Notes: generated by a model from the letters alone, not told the origin. A DNA stretch of 64,000 nucleotides from Amphiura filiformis (GCF_039555335.1 NC_092646.1:32928880-32992879), one strand, 5' to 3'. Numbered from the stretch's first letter, positions 47,316-60,610 are shown. Numbers and translations are program-made.

Positions 47316-48140
47316 ATTAATCTTGTCAGTGATGACCTATTATGACTCACACTTCCATCCATTCCATTGCCTAATTATGGTAGAATTTCACCAGATTCTT
47401 GCTTGACGATGCATTTACAGGTGTAATTTTGATGTATTTACCATGAAAATGATATTGTCCATGAGCATCGCAATAATAATACTAGTATTCGTTTAGCCGT
47501 AAATCCCTCCTTTCTACAGGAGCACTATCAGGAAATTTAACCCGATTTTACACTTCACTGACAATTCACCTTCAATAAATGCCCCCTTTGGAAAAATGCA
47601 AAGCCCCAGGGCCGTTTATAATATTACAAACAATATGATGCTGATTTTACGTAAGCTAAGGTAAACTTCAAAGTCAATTTTTGATTGAGTCCCATTAGCC
47701 GCAACATCCAAGGAGAAGGAGCATGGCTGTTTACCACCTGTGCATGACAAACACTTTTATCTAGGAAGGCCTCAATTTAAAGCTTATTGGTTTATGTTAG
47801 CTAGGTAAATTACAAAGTCAATTTGAGTCCATTAGCCACAACATCCAATTACAAGAGACCACAGTAGACAGTTCAATTCAAATGCTAACTAGATCATAAA
47901 TTCGAAAGCCAAAGCATGCAAACAAAGCTGTCATTTACATTAAATATTTTGTAGATATATTTTCACTAAATATCATATCATTGCTACTCACACACAAATG
48001 TTTGGAGACCATAAAAGTTTCAAAGTGCAAATTTCGCACTTTGACTTGATCCCTAGTGACACTTGTTCTCAGGTTACCCAGGTACATTCCTATTAATTGC
48101 GTAAAGTACCTGGGCACAAAATTACCAGGAAATCACAGCC
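47316..48140. other. No gene seen
   Basis: AT-rich single-copy-looking sequence upstream of the zinc-finger exon. AAATTACAAAGTCAATTTGAGTCCATTAGCC.. occurs twice in related form (about 47665-47710 and 47800-47835). I find no convincing exon with a donor that would join the zinc-finger exon. Confidence 0.5.
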
Positions 48141-48142
48141 TT

Positions 48143-48583
48143 AAGGGCTCGGTTAGCGATGTTTTCACATATTTTTCGTGGGACCTGAAAGCACCACAGA
48201 CGTATCGAATTGCATTTTTCAAAACAGGAATGTCCTTCTGATATCAACAAAAAAATCTGAAAAAATTTAGGTCTTTTGGAAAAAAACTTTCAATTAATCA
48301 TTGCCTTTTCATCCCACTCACACACACTTACAGTACATATCATTCATTAGATTTAGGCCTATACAATTAACAATTTACTTCCGACGACTGTTAAATTTCA
48401 AAAATATTAATTTTTAATCATTTGTCATAAAATATGTATTACATGTACATCGTGAATTTAAAAAAAAAATCAAAATTATTTGATATCAGAAGGACATTCC
48501 TCGTTTTAAAATTGCAACTCAATATGCCTGATGTGCTCTCAGGTCCTACAATAGATATGTGAAAACATTGCTATCCGAGCCCT
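48143..48583. mobile_element. MITE, AAGGGCTCGGTTAGCGATG family
   Basis: Ends AAGGGCTCGGTTAGCGATGT and ACATTGCTATCCGAGCCC; next inward TTTTCACATAT is matched by ATATGTGAAAA. Same family as 40427-40767. Confidence 0.8.
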
Positions 48584-50150
48584 ACAGTAACCTACCTATT
48601 TTGGCTACCCTGCATTCTGTATTTGGCTTTCATGTTTGGGTATGGGGACTTCACATGGTCTGGAGTTGACTAGTGTTGTTCCCCCAGCCAGATTGTTCCC
48701 TGCAGAACAAATTACGGTAAATGCTGTTGTTCCCTGCAAAACAAATGCTGAAATACAGAATTGAAGAGCAAAATCAATAAGTAGTAATACAATTTAAAGG
48801 GGTATGTTTTTTATTTACATTTAGGCAATTTATGTGTCCACATTTTGAGTTGCATTGCTCTAAAACTGGTTTCAGTTCCTAAGGGGTTGTGCAATCGGCC
48901 GCGAAACAACCTTTGAGAACGAAGTGTAAGACTGGTGGATTTTGTAATGTCAGAGCCGGCTTGTCATGTTTCCATACACACTGAACAAGTGCTATAGTGC
49001 TCCAGGAGTTTTGATATGAGAAGTAAAAATATATAACAATAATGCCCCATACTAGCCCACAGGATGTACACTTTGTTTGTTTGTTTTATTTCCTCTTTAA
49101 GCTGGGACACTCAATCAGTTGAAAACACAATTAATCATCTGTTCTTCCTTGAGGCCCAGGGATCAATACAACATTTACATAACATACAGTGTGGTTACCA
49201 CAATTTATCAAAATGTTTGAGTTGTTGAGTTTTGGTTTTGGTCATGTGGTTTCCTATTATCCTGCCTTTATCACAATGTTTGTTCACACCATTTTTAAAA
49301 ACGAAACATGTCGTGGGCAATAAATTATACTGGAGTAATGACCAACATGAGCTTTCTTCCGATATCAAAATCTCAATAAATGGGGGGGGGGTGGGGGGGG
49401 GCTCTGATTAGGTCACACCCCTTTAAAAGACAACATGCTTGGGACAAAAGCTACAAGTCGCATTTTTATATACAGTGTACATGTCAATAGGAGATGGATG
49501 CGATCCATGCCAAAAACCAGGAGCTTCAGGGGCTCCGCCCACTTGACCCCCACCGGGGCTTTACCCCAGCACCCCACCAGGGGCCCTAAGGCGGGCCCCT
49601 GGACCCCACCTGTTTAACGCTTTGAGGCAAGCAGCTCGTTCGCACATAAATACTACAACTTTTGATCACAAATTGGGAAAATTTTCAATCTTGCCCCCCG
49701 GAAGGTCAGGTCTGGTTACGCCCCCGAGCCTAGGTAAGAAGTATGGGTTGTGTTTAATTCTTAATCAAATCATCTCCATGCATCGTTTATGTTTCATACA
49801 AACAAACAAACAAACAAAGCCCCCACCCCACCTACCCCATCCTTCAATATAAGCACATGTATATGATTTCTAGGCCTAGAACTCGAAGAGTAATATGCCG
49901 CCACCTTCGACAGAGAGCATCAACTGTCGTCTGCGGGGATAGATTTCCGATATCAATCATGATAATAATTATGTTCTAGGCTATTGTATACTTCTGGTTA
50001 TATACCCTATACTGATTACTGTGACCTCCCCGCATAATAGTGTTATGATTGCAGACCAGATCTGCTCTACTTTTTAATCCCTTGATTTTTGGTTTCTGAA
50101 CAGATGAAACAAGGGACTGTTTTCTAATTATTATTATTGATGTCATTAAG
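48584..50150. other. No gene seen; simple repeats
   Basis: Holds TGTTGTTCCCTGCA twice (48690, 48725), a G run at 49381-49400, a GC-rich stretch 49510-49615 with CCACCGGGGCTTTACCCC-like near-palindromes, and a (CAAA)n/(ACAA)n tract at 49799-49818. Frames here lack domains. Confidence 0.5.
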
Positions 50151-50290
50151 GTGGTACTACACCCCCTGATAATATTGTGACTAATTTTGCATTTTTCTCA
50201 AAAATTACTACACACTGGTAACATTATTACACTGGTTATATTATAGCCTATAAGGAATCCAACTACTTCACTGAAATTTCAGTGATTCAA

Positions 50291-50788
50291 GACAAGTGGT
50301 TCATTACATATGTTTTAAAAGAAATAAGGTACCTGACCCTATAATAACTTTTGTTACCAGTGTGTTCTTTGTTTTAAAAAGATGATTATGTCTGTAGCTC
50401 AAATATCAAAAAAGTTATGGGCAAATGTTTGTTTTTAACATTTTTCATTTTTCTGCGGCCATCATTGACAATGCCTTACTGTACAAAAAAGCAAGTAATG
50501 CATCTTTTTTCACCACGGCGATCCGTTTTACACAAAGACAAGACAAGTGGTTCATTACATATGTTTTAAAAGAAATAAGGTACCTGACCCTATAATAACT
50601 TTTGTTACCAGTGTGTTCTTTGTTTTAAAAAGATGATTATGTCTGTAGCTCAAATATCAAAAAAGTTATGGGCAAATGTTTGTTTTTAACATTTTTCATT
50701 TTTCTGCGGCCATCATTGACAATGCCTTACTGTACAAAAAAGCAAGTAATGCATCTTTTTTCACCACGGCGATCCGTTTTACACAAAG
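50291..50788. repeat. Exact tandem duplication, 2 x 247 bp
   Basis: GACAAGTGGTTCATTAC...GATCCGTTTTACACAAAG occurs at 50291-50537 and again at 50542-50788 with a 4-bp spacer and no difference I could find. Either a very recent duplication or an assembly duplication. Confidence 0.9.
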
Positions 50789-52039
50789 GCGATTTTATTT
50801 TATAAAATCTAACTATCACTGCATGATGACTTCTGTATCAAGGATAAAGTACCAGCACTTTTTAGACTACGTCTCCAAGTTTCTGGTGTCCAAATTTCAA
50901 AATTTTGTATTTTCCTATAGGAATTACACACATTAAGCCATTTACTGTGGTAGCAACTTTTTGAGCTTTTTGAGTTGAACGTCACCCTCTATAATAAGCA
51001 ATGTGGACATACCTACATGTACCTACAGGGCCATGATGTTTGGGGCTACGTTTTTTGGCCCGCACCATCTCTAAGGTTTCTGAAACATCACCCCTTTTTT
51101 CAGGCTGTCAACCTATGTATAAGGGACCGTTCACAAACACTTGTAAGGGGGGGGCCTGATGCAAAAAGGGGGGCCCTGAAAATTTTTGGCCCACCTAAGC
51201 AGGGGCCCTGAAAAAAATTACTACAATTTTTCCTGGGAAAATTGAGTTTATATGCTTTTCTATGGGGCCAGAGCCAAAATTCCTGTTTGTGGTGGGACGG
51301 AATTTTGATAGGCCTTTTAAATTGTAGCTCTGTGCCTGTTTATTTTATGGATTCTTTATGTTCTTAATATAAACAAGTAAGTTACAGATTACATTCACAC
51401 ACAAGAAAAATAGTCCTAAGAATCAACACGTTGCCACGGTAACACAAATTCATTGATGTGGCGGGACGGAATGATAAACTTCATGTATTTGTGAACACAG
51501 TACATTTGTTGAATTTTTATCAAAAGTACTGGGATCCAACATTTGTTTCTAACATTGGTATTTCAAACTTCAACTATCCTTCTTTTGTTATGGGAGGAAT
51601 GATAAAATTTACCCCCATCTTTATAGTAGGCCTACGACCACGTTCATACATACTCACGATATAACGACGTTTCTGATTGGATTTGCGCCCTTTTTTGCTG
51701 GTCATAAATACCGCTTATGACCAGCACGCAGGGCATAAACAAGCTGCGCCACGCAGCGTTGGAACCCAATTAACACGATCCACGATTTGCTAGTGTTATG
51801 CGTGCATCGCCAAGATGTCACCGCGCCCATCTCACGCGGAGCGCAAAAGATGACGCGTATCACACGTTGACTCCTGGTCGTTGACCTCATGAGCCGAGCT
51901 GCTTCCTGCAAGTAGGCCTACTGATTTTCTTCCAATTTATGAAGGAAAACGGTATGGAAATGTTATTTAAACTTGTAAACCCTTATTATTTTCATCTGTA
52001 TTGAATTGCTAAGAATGTTGGGTATGTATGAACGGGGTT

Positions 52040-53160
52040 CATTCATAGGATTTCGGGCATGATCAGCCGCGGATCCAGAGAACAAAAAATACGGGGGGCG
52101 CAAAATACATGAGATAGAGGGCCACGAACCATGGCCGCGAGAGAAACTTTTGCAAAATGAAGACCTAATTGAAGACATTTGGTGGACCATTTTGACACTA
52201 TTATTGTGCAAAATATGAGTAAAATTTGAAAGAGCGGAAAATTGGTAAAATGGCAACGACGGCTCATTTCCCATTCGTGAACAAATTTACAATATTATTG
52301 TATAAATTCAATTGCTTACTTGACGCAGGGGATGTCTGAGGGGGGATGTTCCCCCCTCAGAAGTGAGCAACTTTTGCAAAATGAAGACCTAATTGAAGCC
52401 ATTTAGTGGACCATTTTGACACTATTATTGTGTAAAATTTGAGTTTGAAAGAGCTGAAAATTTGTGAAATGACCATGACGGATCATTTCCCATTCGTGAA
52501 CAAGTTTACAATATTCATAAATTCAATTGCTTGCCTGACGCAGGGGGGTGTCTGAGCAGAAGTGAGCAACTTTTGCAGAATGAAGACCTAATTGTAGGCA
52601 TTTGGTGGACCATTTTGACACAATTATTGTGTAAAATTTGAGTTTGGAAGAGCAGAAAATTTGTGAAATGACCATGACGGCTCATTTAAAATTTGTGGAC
52701 AAGTTATAGGCCTATATTGTATAAATTCAATTGCTTTAAACATAAAGTTACGGGTCCAAAGTATAAAGAAACAGGCAACTTATTTATAAATACGCAGGGG
52801 TGTCTGTGGGGGGATGTTCCCCCTAGAAGTTGGAAAATTTTGCAAAATGAAGCCATTTGGTGGACAATTTTAACACAATAATTGTGTAAAATTTAGTTAG
52901 ATAAAGTTCGGAAATGTGTGAAAATGAAGGCCCAATCGAAGCCATTCGTGGACCATTATTCACTGTAGGCCTAATCATTAAGTCATTACTTCAAACAATA
53001 TAGGCCTAAAGTGTACGGGTGTCCAAAACAAAAGCGAAAACGGGCAGTTGTTTACGCATTATATACATAGGGGCGTCTGAGGGGGGGGGTTTGCAAAATG
53101 ATGGCCCACTTGAAGCTATTTGGTGCACCATTTTTACACTATTTATATCATTGCTTTAAA
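52040..53160. repeat. Satellite-like array, period ~200-265 bp
   Basis: TTTTGCAAAATGAAG recurs at about 52147, 52372, 52571, 52837 and 53091, each followed by a CATTTGGTGGACCATTTTGACAC-like word and GCAGGGG.TGTCTGAG. Units become more diverged to the right. Confidence 0.8.
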
Positions 53161-53416
53161 CAGAAAAAGGGCCCGAACACAATTTGCAAAATTTTTAATG
53201 TTACACTGGTCCACTGACCATGCTGAGCCACGTACATTAGACTTGAGACACACAATTAGGCCTACTAAACCATGCATGGATTGAAGTCATTGACTCCGGC
53301 AATGCTTTTAAAAATAATCACAGGCGTAGGCCTATAACCTACGCCTATTAGGCCTTCGATCGACCCGACTGTGCAGTTTTTAGGCACGGGCCTACTCGAT
53401 TTCGCGCAATGTAACC

Positions 53417-53500
53417 TTTCTCTTCTCTTTTTCTTGCTTTTCTCTTCTTTTTCTCCTTTTTTTTCTTTTCTCTCCTTTCCCTTTCCCCTGTTTTGACGGG
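53417..53500. repeat. Polypyrimidine tract
   Basis: A run of TTCTCTTCTTTTTC-type sequence on the plus strand; the Lys/Glu-rich frame on the minus strand is its translation and not a gene. Confidence 0.85.
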
Positions 53501-54508
53501 CGCGCTACCATCTTTCCTACTTTTGCTATATTTTTTACGGGGCGCGCCTCCGCCACCCCCTGGATCCGCACCTGATGATCGCTGTTTATGCCCTCGACTC
53601 ACGCATCGGGCATAAACAGCGATCATACCCTCAATCCTATGAATGAACCCCTAATTCATTTTTTTTTTTAATCAAGTCAATGTGGCGGGACGGAATTTTG
53701 TCCACCATGTCAAAATCAAGAAAAAAAGCAATTGATTCACTTTAAAACTGACAAAATTGTTTTTTCTTTCACTTTATTGCAAAATATTGACTGAGAAAGA
53801 AATTTTTCATAGATTCCTTAACTTAAAAAAATCATCTCAAAATGTGGCGGCACCATGTTTTACACCAAAGACCCTGAAAATAGAATTATTGCTGGCATCA
53901 TACCACAAAAGGCCTGAAACAGAAGAAGTTAAAATGGTTTTAAGCCTATCGATGAATTCAATTTTTATGTACTCAGGAATGTTTATTACCATAATAGTTG
54001 ATATTTTGGAAAGTTTTGACCAATTTTTTTTTTTTGTCCCTTCCAGAACGTAAAAAAACAACCTCAAAATGTTGGGACGGAATTTTACACATATTTTAAT
54101 TTATTTCTTTATTTTTGCAAAGACTAGTCCACTGAAATTTTTTTAGTGCTGAAATTGTCTATATACTGTACATACAGATGACCTTTATAATACCATAATC
54201 TTTTTTAAATATGAAGTAACATCAAATTTAACAATTCTGTCCCGCCCCCCGAGAGGGCGCTACGACTATGTGTGTGTTTTATTGCTTCCAAAATTGATGG
54301 GCAAATTTTACTTTTTTTTCATAATCTTTGGTAAGTAATTAAGTGGTCTATTATTTAAAACCAGAGGAGAAATTCACTCCTGTAACAATTTCTAAATTTT
54401 TAGGTTGAGTGATGACCATTTTTGGCTCCTCTGGCGCCCTATGGGTTGACCGATAATTTTCATGTCGAAAAAAAAGGGATGTAGTATTTCGCGTATCTGA
54501 ATCTGCAT

Positions 54509-55820
54509 AACACTCCTATGGTTGGCCAAACAGTTCATAACGTTCATTAATACGTGTATTCGAAATTTCGAATACGCGCAATGGAACAGACCAATCAGCG
54601 TTGAGTTTCGAGAACGTGGGAGGGAAATTTTAAAGCCCGTGTATTTAAATCGAGGCACGTAAACAACCTCGTTCACTGCAGATAAAAATTCGGAGATAAT
54701 TTTACTGATTTTAATCCTCACCGTGCTACATCACGCCGTTTTTTGTAAGAAATGACGGGAATGAACAGAACATGCTAAAAGATCAGAGAATAAAGTCGTT
54801 TTTGGTATTTTCATACCTTTTTAGGGGATAAGGGTTAAAGGTAGGCCTATCGGCTTCCTTTATATAAAATGCTTTTTCAAAAATTCCTTTGGGGGAATTC
54901 AAGAATGCATTTATAAGTTTTGAAATATTTTCTGATGTAGCAAAAAATAGATAGGGTACACTCCACTTCTAATACCAACTTTATTCTATGTGGAATACAT
55001 TTATTCCGTCCTGGAATAAAAACATTTTAAACAGCGGATAGTGTATGTAACAAATGAATTAGCAATATATGTATCTGTCTCCACACTGAATCCTAAAGTA
55101 TTAGGCTAGGCTACATATAATATGAATTATTCTTTGAAAGTAGAGGATATTAGAACAGTGACCGTATCCTGCCCCTAAATCGGCCGATACCGAACAACAA
55201 CACATATACACAGCCTTGACCTGCGGTTGTCCAAATTCTGAGGGATTTGCATGCTGGTCAGACCTACCGTATAGGCTGCATGCATGGGGTGTATCCTGCA
55301 TAAGTTAGTGTTCATGTTCAAACCTGACACCTACCTCAGGTTCAAACACATGTTAAGTGTACGCTGCATGACTGTATGTTTCTGTTTTTAGGGATGATTA
55401 TCCTAATGTCTAATAAATGATGACGGGCAGTAATTTGGTAGTATGCACCCTTACAACACACATCGCGCGGTGTTTCTTTATGCAAAATAAAAGTTATGCA
55501 AAACATCATACTTTGTAAGTATGTAGAAATGAATGCTATATCGGGTCCGTTTCAAAATAATCTTCATTTACATTCTTCTCCCGCTTCTTATTCTTATTAA
55601 TAATTATAAGCCTTTTGATTATTAAGTCAAGTTTGTTATTAGTGCACGAGGACAAGTGCCAATTGCGTTGATATCACATGCGGGCAGTCTCACGAGGTCG
55701 AAATTGTAACCCACGTTCTCGAATCTAAACGCTGATTGGTTTATTCCATTACGCGTATTCGAAATTTCGAATACACGTATTAGTACACGTTATGAACTGC
55801 TTAGCCAACCATACACTCCT
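54509..55820. mobile_element. 1.3-kb foldback element with ~110-bp inverted ends
   Basis: Arms 54509-54620 and 55711-55820 are inverse (ACACTCCTATGGTTGGC and GCCAACCATACACTCCT at the outside; CCAATCAGCGTT and AACGCTGATTGG inside). Each arm holds the 16-bp palindrome ATTCGAAATTTCGAAT. The 1.1-kb core has no transposase-like frame. Confidence 0.8.
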
Positions 55821-57650
55821 GGTGGAGTCATACACGCAGGATGTGGTATTTCTAAAGCTTTCTAATAAACGTACTTCCCCACGACTGGTGGATTCCTACA
55901 CCTACTTATCATGCTTAAATACAAAATATTAATTTTATATGTTATAAAATAGCCCTTTGTCTGATCATGCTGGGGGATAGTACTTCCCAAGGCCAAGTAT
56001 AAGTTCCATAGCCGAGGCGATTGGCATGGGATTATGGGATGGTCTGATGATCATCATGAATGATCGGCGCGACGTAGCATTCAGATGAATATAAATAATA
56101 AATAAATATTTATAAAGCAAATTAAACTCATCAATTATCAAACAATTCATATTCAAACCTTTTTACGTCAGCAGGTTTTCTTATCCAAGACCCAAGCATG
56201 CAAGTAAGTTAGTAAGCTTATAAAAATCATTCATAAAAATCACCACATCATGTCAGCACATATCGGCAAGGTCATCAAGCACACTGCACACTGACACTGG
56301 TCATCAAGCTTTAGCCTACCTCCGTCAGGCCCTATCGCGGCGGCGTCCTACTTTACCCACAATCCTGTTCGTTTTTACCCATAATCCTGTTCGGCCGCGA
56401 ATAGGGCCTGACAAAACTTGTGTGTTAAAAGTGTAGCACTTTCTGGCAGGATTCCTGCCATTTGAGCGTGCGCAGTAGTGTCCTGTTTTGTCATAAATAT
56501 CAGCGGTACAGGTTTATTGTGCCGGGATCGGGTCATCACACACTGACACACGCGTGAAGTTGTTTACATAAACTGTGTCATTGGTCATCGTAATTTAACA
56601 ATTTAATCATGTATTTCATGCATTATCTTGGAGGAATCGTGACATTTATTTGTTCAGAATAACTTCATCATCAGTAAAAGGCATGCAGAACCGGCCGGGT
56701 AAGGGCTTGTGTTTTCAGACTCGGACATGATCATGTAGGCCCGGGCATGTATTGTCATGATTGTAGGCCGAATGCAAGTTTTCATCTACCGTCAACTTTA
56801 TAATCAGGTATTAATTATGGATGATATCTTTGTCAAACGACCTGCATAGTTAAGCATGCCTGATCTTCAAGAAAGCTTATGCACAAGCATGCAATATTAT
56901 CGGGTTTCTGATGCCTGGCCCTGAGCATGCTGACTGCTGAGACTGATCATGCCGAGGCCGCAGGGTGTAAAAATCTTTACTCACAAAACTGAGTATAAGC
57001 TTCAGCTTATAATAAATTACTTTAAAACGGGGAAGGATTTAGGGCCTATGAATATGATGTCATCCCGGATGTTATGTGTTTGTCTAGACCGACTTGTTTT
57101 CAACAAATATATTATTGGTGTCCATAGTTCTACCATTCAATTTGTGATGTGGCAGTGAGTAGATGTCAGTGACATGATTGACTGCGCATTTCATTGCATT
57201 TGGGCGCAGCTTCAAGTTCAAATAGCTAGCGTACCATGAAATTGCTGGCACACGAGTAAGGACACCACATAGATTGCTGATGTGTAAGTTAAAATAGCCT
57301 TCTCAATGCGTTGACATCACTGACACATGGGTGAAAAATATAGCCTAGGACAGGACTCTTTATACTATAGTGTCTGTGACTACTAATGGCCTAGGCCTAG
57401 TAGGCCTATATACATGATTTATTGATATTGTTAAAACTGTCTATGATATGTGATGTACAACTGCACAGCTAGGCCCGACATGTAGGCCTGCGGCTGAAGG
57501 CTACTGAAATTCAAATGATTTTTGGAGTTCTTGTAGTTCACATGTATGCACTAATATGAAAGTGAAACTTGTGTCACGATCATCGATCAATGCTCAAACA
57601 ATTAAATTTGTAGCCCCTAGGCAGCAGGCTAGCCGAGTGTTCATAACATA
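55821..57650. other. No gene seen; one hairpin
   Basis: GTCAGGCCCTAT and ATAGGGCCTGAC (56326-56412) form a hairpin enclosing two CCCA.AATCCTGTTCG words. Otherwise single-copy-looking, with several TAGGCCTA words at 57390-57490. Confidence 0.5.
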
Positions 57651-57656
57651 CTTTAA

Positions 57657-58382
57657 AAGGTCCGTTCATACTTCCACCGCATTTGCGATGCGTTGCTTTG
57701 CGATGCGGTGTGGTGCCGCACTGCATCGTACTGCAAACTACTGCATTGCGGCAACGCACCGCATCGCAAAGCAACGCATCACAAATGCGGTGGTAGTATG
57801 AACGAACCTTAAGGTGTGGGTACTGTGGATCTGGTCACAAGAACTTTCTCGTTTCCCTTGGAACTAATACCCAAAAAGTGAGCGCTCTAAGTCTAATACT
57901 AGAGCTAGCCTCAGCTAGGGCTAGGCCTATGTCACACCTTTTTATGGTACGGTACATCTACCACCGCATTTGCGATGCGTTGCTTTGCGATGCCGATACA
58001 TCGATTATTTTTTGCCGCAACTCGTCACATTTCCAAGTTAAAATGTATTTAACTTCATTGCGATACCGCAATGCAGTAGTTTGCAGTGCGATGCAGTGCG
58101 ACAACGCACCGCATAACGCGTCGCAAATGCGGTCAATGTGAGCAGACCTTTATCATGAAGGTCCGTTCATACTACCACCGCATTTGCGATGCATTGCTTT
58201 GCGATGCGGTACGGTGCGGTGCCGCACTGCACATCATACTGCAAACTACTGCATTGCGATATCGCAATGAAGTTAAATACATTTTAACTTGGAAATGCGA
58301 CGAGTTGCCGCAAAAAAGTAATCGATATATCGATATCGCAAAGCAACGCATCGCAAATGCGGTGGTAGTATGAACGAACCTT
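57657..58382. mobile_element. Cluster of three hairpin MITEs built from GCGATGCG words
   Basis: Units 57657-57810, about 57955-58150, and 58158-58382. The outer units end AAGGTCCGTTCATAC and GTATGAACGAACCTT; inside run repeated GCATTTGCGATGCG, TTGCTTTGCGATGCGGT and inverses. The central part of unit 3 is the inverse of unit 2 (AAGTTAAAATGTATTTAACT and AGTTAAATACATTTTAACTT). Frames on both strands are by-products. Confidence 0.8.
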
Positions 58383-58884
58383 AATTCTAGAGTAACAGGC
58401 GTACATAGTTCAATAAATATCCACGAATTATAAAGCTTATTTCCAAAATTTCAGCTGAAATTGACATGTGAGTTTACGTAGTAAATTACAGTACCAATAA
58501 GCTACGTACTGCGAAAATGCAAAATTGGACAATATCGTGAGCTTGTCAAACAAATCTGCAAGAAAGCTGAAGAGCACGCAATCATGTGATGGAGTATCAG
58601 GTAATTCAGGTTTCTGATGGTATACAAATCTCAACTTGGGGATGAGGCTGTCAATCGGGTCATAGACCTTTAATATGTCAATTGCACAAGATACGGTATG
58701 TGTTTTAAGGGTTTAAAATGGAACTTCTAGCACTTCACTATGCACTAGTGGTCAACTTGCACAAGTTGGTGGTGGTGCAATTCCACCCATAGTGGCTTAG
58801 GTTCCGTCTTCTATCCTTTTTACGTGCCTGATGGATGGTCATATATCTACGGAGCCCCCGAAGTGACATGAAAGAAAATCTCAG

Positions 58885-59150
58885 ACCCGAGTTAGTAAGT
58901 TGGGGCCCGAGTTACTATCTCGGACCCTGGGTTACTAAAACGGGCCCCGAGTTACTGAGTCGGAGCCCTGAGTTACTATCGCGAACCCGAGTTACTAAGT
59001 CGGGGCCCGACTTAGTAACCTGGGGTCCGAGATAGTAACTCAGGGCCCTGACTTACTATCTCGGACCCCGAGTTACAGAGTCAAGGCCCCGAGTTACTAA
59101 GTTGTGCCCGAGTGACTAAGGCGGGCCCGAGTTACTAAAGCGTTGCCCTG
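58885..59150. repeat. ~20-bp minisatellite, GAGTTACTAAGTCGGGGCCC-type
   Basis: About a dozen units of GGGCCCGAGTTACTA(A/T)..CGG; three units in the middle (59008-59050) are in the opposite orientation (CGACTTAGTAACCTGGGGTC). Confidence 0.85.
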
Positions 59151-59881
59151 AAAGAGGAGCATCTGAAGGGGTTGGAGTGTTGTTGTTTTTGTCACTTTGT
59201 ATGATCAGGGAAGTGGTGATAATTGTAAGAGAATTAGAGAAGAGTCAATCTGGTCACAACATTAATGATTTCTTGCATGTTTTTAATAATAAATGCTACT
59301 TTTTCTTTGTTATCATTAGTGGTGCAGTTTGATCCGGTTGTGAAGTGTACACTTTTTATTGTTTATTTCTTAATCATAAAAACTTAGAAAAAGATAAAAA
59401 CAGGGGTTTTAATTCTTGTTTGTTTTTTTATTTCCTGTACTTGAGACTGGTGGGGGAAAAGACACATGACAGAGATGTAAGCCACAAAAAAACTCCTGTG
59501 AAAGGCATGAAAATGCCCCGAAGAACCAAACCAAAACAAACCCAGGAAATTTCCCGAAAACTTACATCTCTGGTACAAAGAGAATAACCACCAGCCCCTG
59601 CTCTTAATCAACTACTGCTCATACAATCAAATCACACATTATGAAAGTTATTTTAAAATTAAATACCGGTACATGGAAATGATCTGTGTCCAGAAGAAAG
59701 TGAATGCACAAGAATGCACATGGCAAGAAGCACGGACAGCCAAAAAGCTGGGAAATGACAAACACAGATCAACCCAATAGTTGCATTGACATAATAATAA
59801 GGCTGGCATTTTTGGGCAGGCTCATGGGTACCCGCCTGAGATTACACTGCCCGGGTTCCCGAATTTTTTTTTTTTTTTTTG

Positions 59882-60113
59882 GTTTTGTAGTGTCCCTGGA
59901 CCTAGACCTAAATGCTAGGATCATTCAAGGTTGACCAAAAAAAATTTTGCACAATGTTTTGTGCATTTTTCAAATTCAATGCATTTTGATATCATTAATA
60001 GAGTATGACATGAAAACAAAGTATCAATTTTCATATTAAAAACACAAAACATCATGCAAAAAATCTTTGAATGATCCTAGCATTTAAGTCTAGGTCCAGG
60101 GACACTACAAAAC
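59882..60113. mobile_element. MITE with ~50-bp inverted ends
   Basis: GTTTTGTAGTGTCCCTGG and CCAGGGACACTACAAAAC, continuing through CTAGACCTAAATGCTAGGAT. It interrupts an outer pair of CCCGG(G)TA(C)C words at 59828-59860 and 60145-60178, probably the ends of an older element. Confidence 0.85.
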
Positions 60114-60439
60114 TGAAAAAATAAATAACTTTTTTTGCAATTTCGTTACCCGCCGAAAAATGTGCCGGGTACCGGGCAGTGAATTACCCAAAATGACACC
60201 CTACATAATAAACAACAAAATCATGAAGAGGAATCAATATTCATAAGAAAACAACACCCGCCCAAGGTGTTTTAATTCTTGTGACTCTACATGTATTGTG
60301 ATTCACAATGTATGGATGTAGAGTTACAAGAAATATAACACCTGTTTTTGTGACTGAACATCTACAATGGGATTGGTGGCAATTTTTTTGGAATCTTTGA
60401 TATAAAATCTTTAACTTCCGATTATGAACATGAAATCTG

Positions 60440-60570
60440 CCATAGTCTTGTTGGACTTGGATTCGAGTCTAGACTCAGACACAAATGAATTCGGAAGTGG
60501 CTGACTGACCTGGATACAAATGGAATCACTCTGACTCAGATGACTGAGATGAAGTGGACTTGGATAAAAA
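60440..60570. repeat. GACTTGGATTCGAGTC-type simple repeat
   Basis: Alternating GACT/GGA words (GACTTGGATTCGAGTCTAGA, GACTCAGATGACTGAGATGA). Related to 13770-13870 and 28130-28270, where it follows LINE fragments. Confidence 0.6.
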
Positions 60571-60610
60571 TCTGACCCAATCTTTTATTTCATTTATTTT
60601 TGATGAACCC

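Noticed and set aside
49435-49617. Pro-rich frame
   Set aside because: GC-rich local sequence without splice signals or recognisable domain.
53348-53626. Lys/Glu-rich coding frame
   Set aside because: Translation of a polypyrimidine tract; no start context or domain.
58885-59150. CRISPR-like array
   Set aside because: The units are a contiguous 20-bp minisatellite with no unique spacers, in animal DNA.
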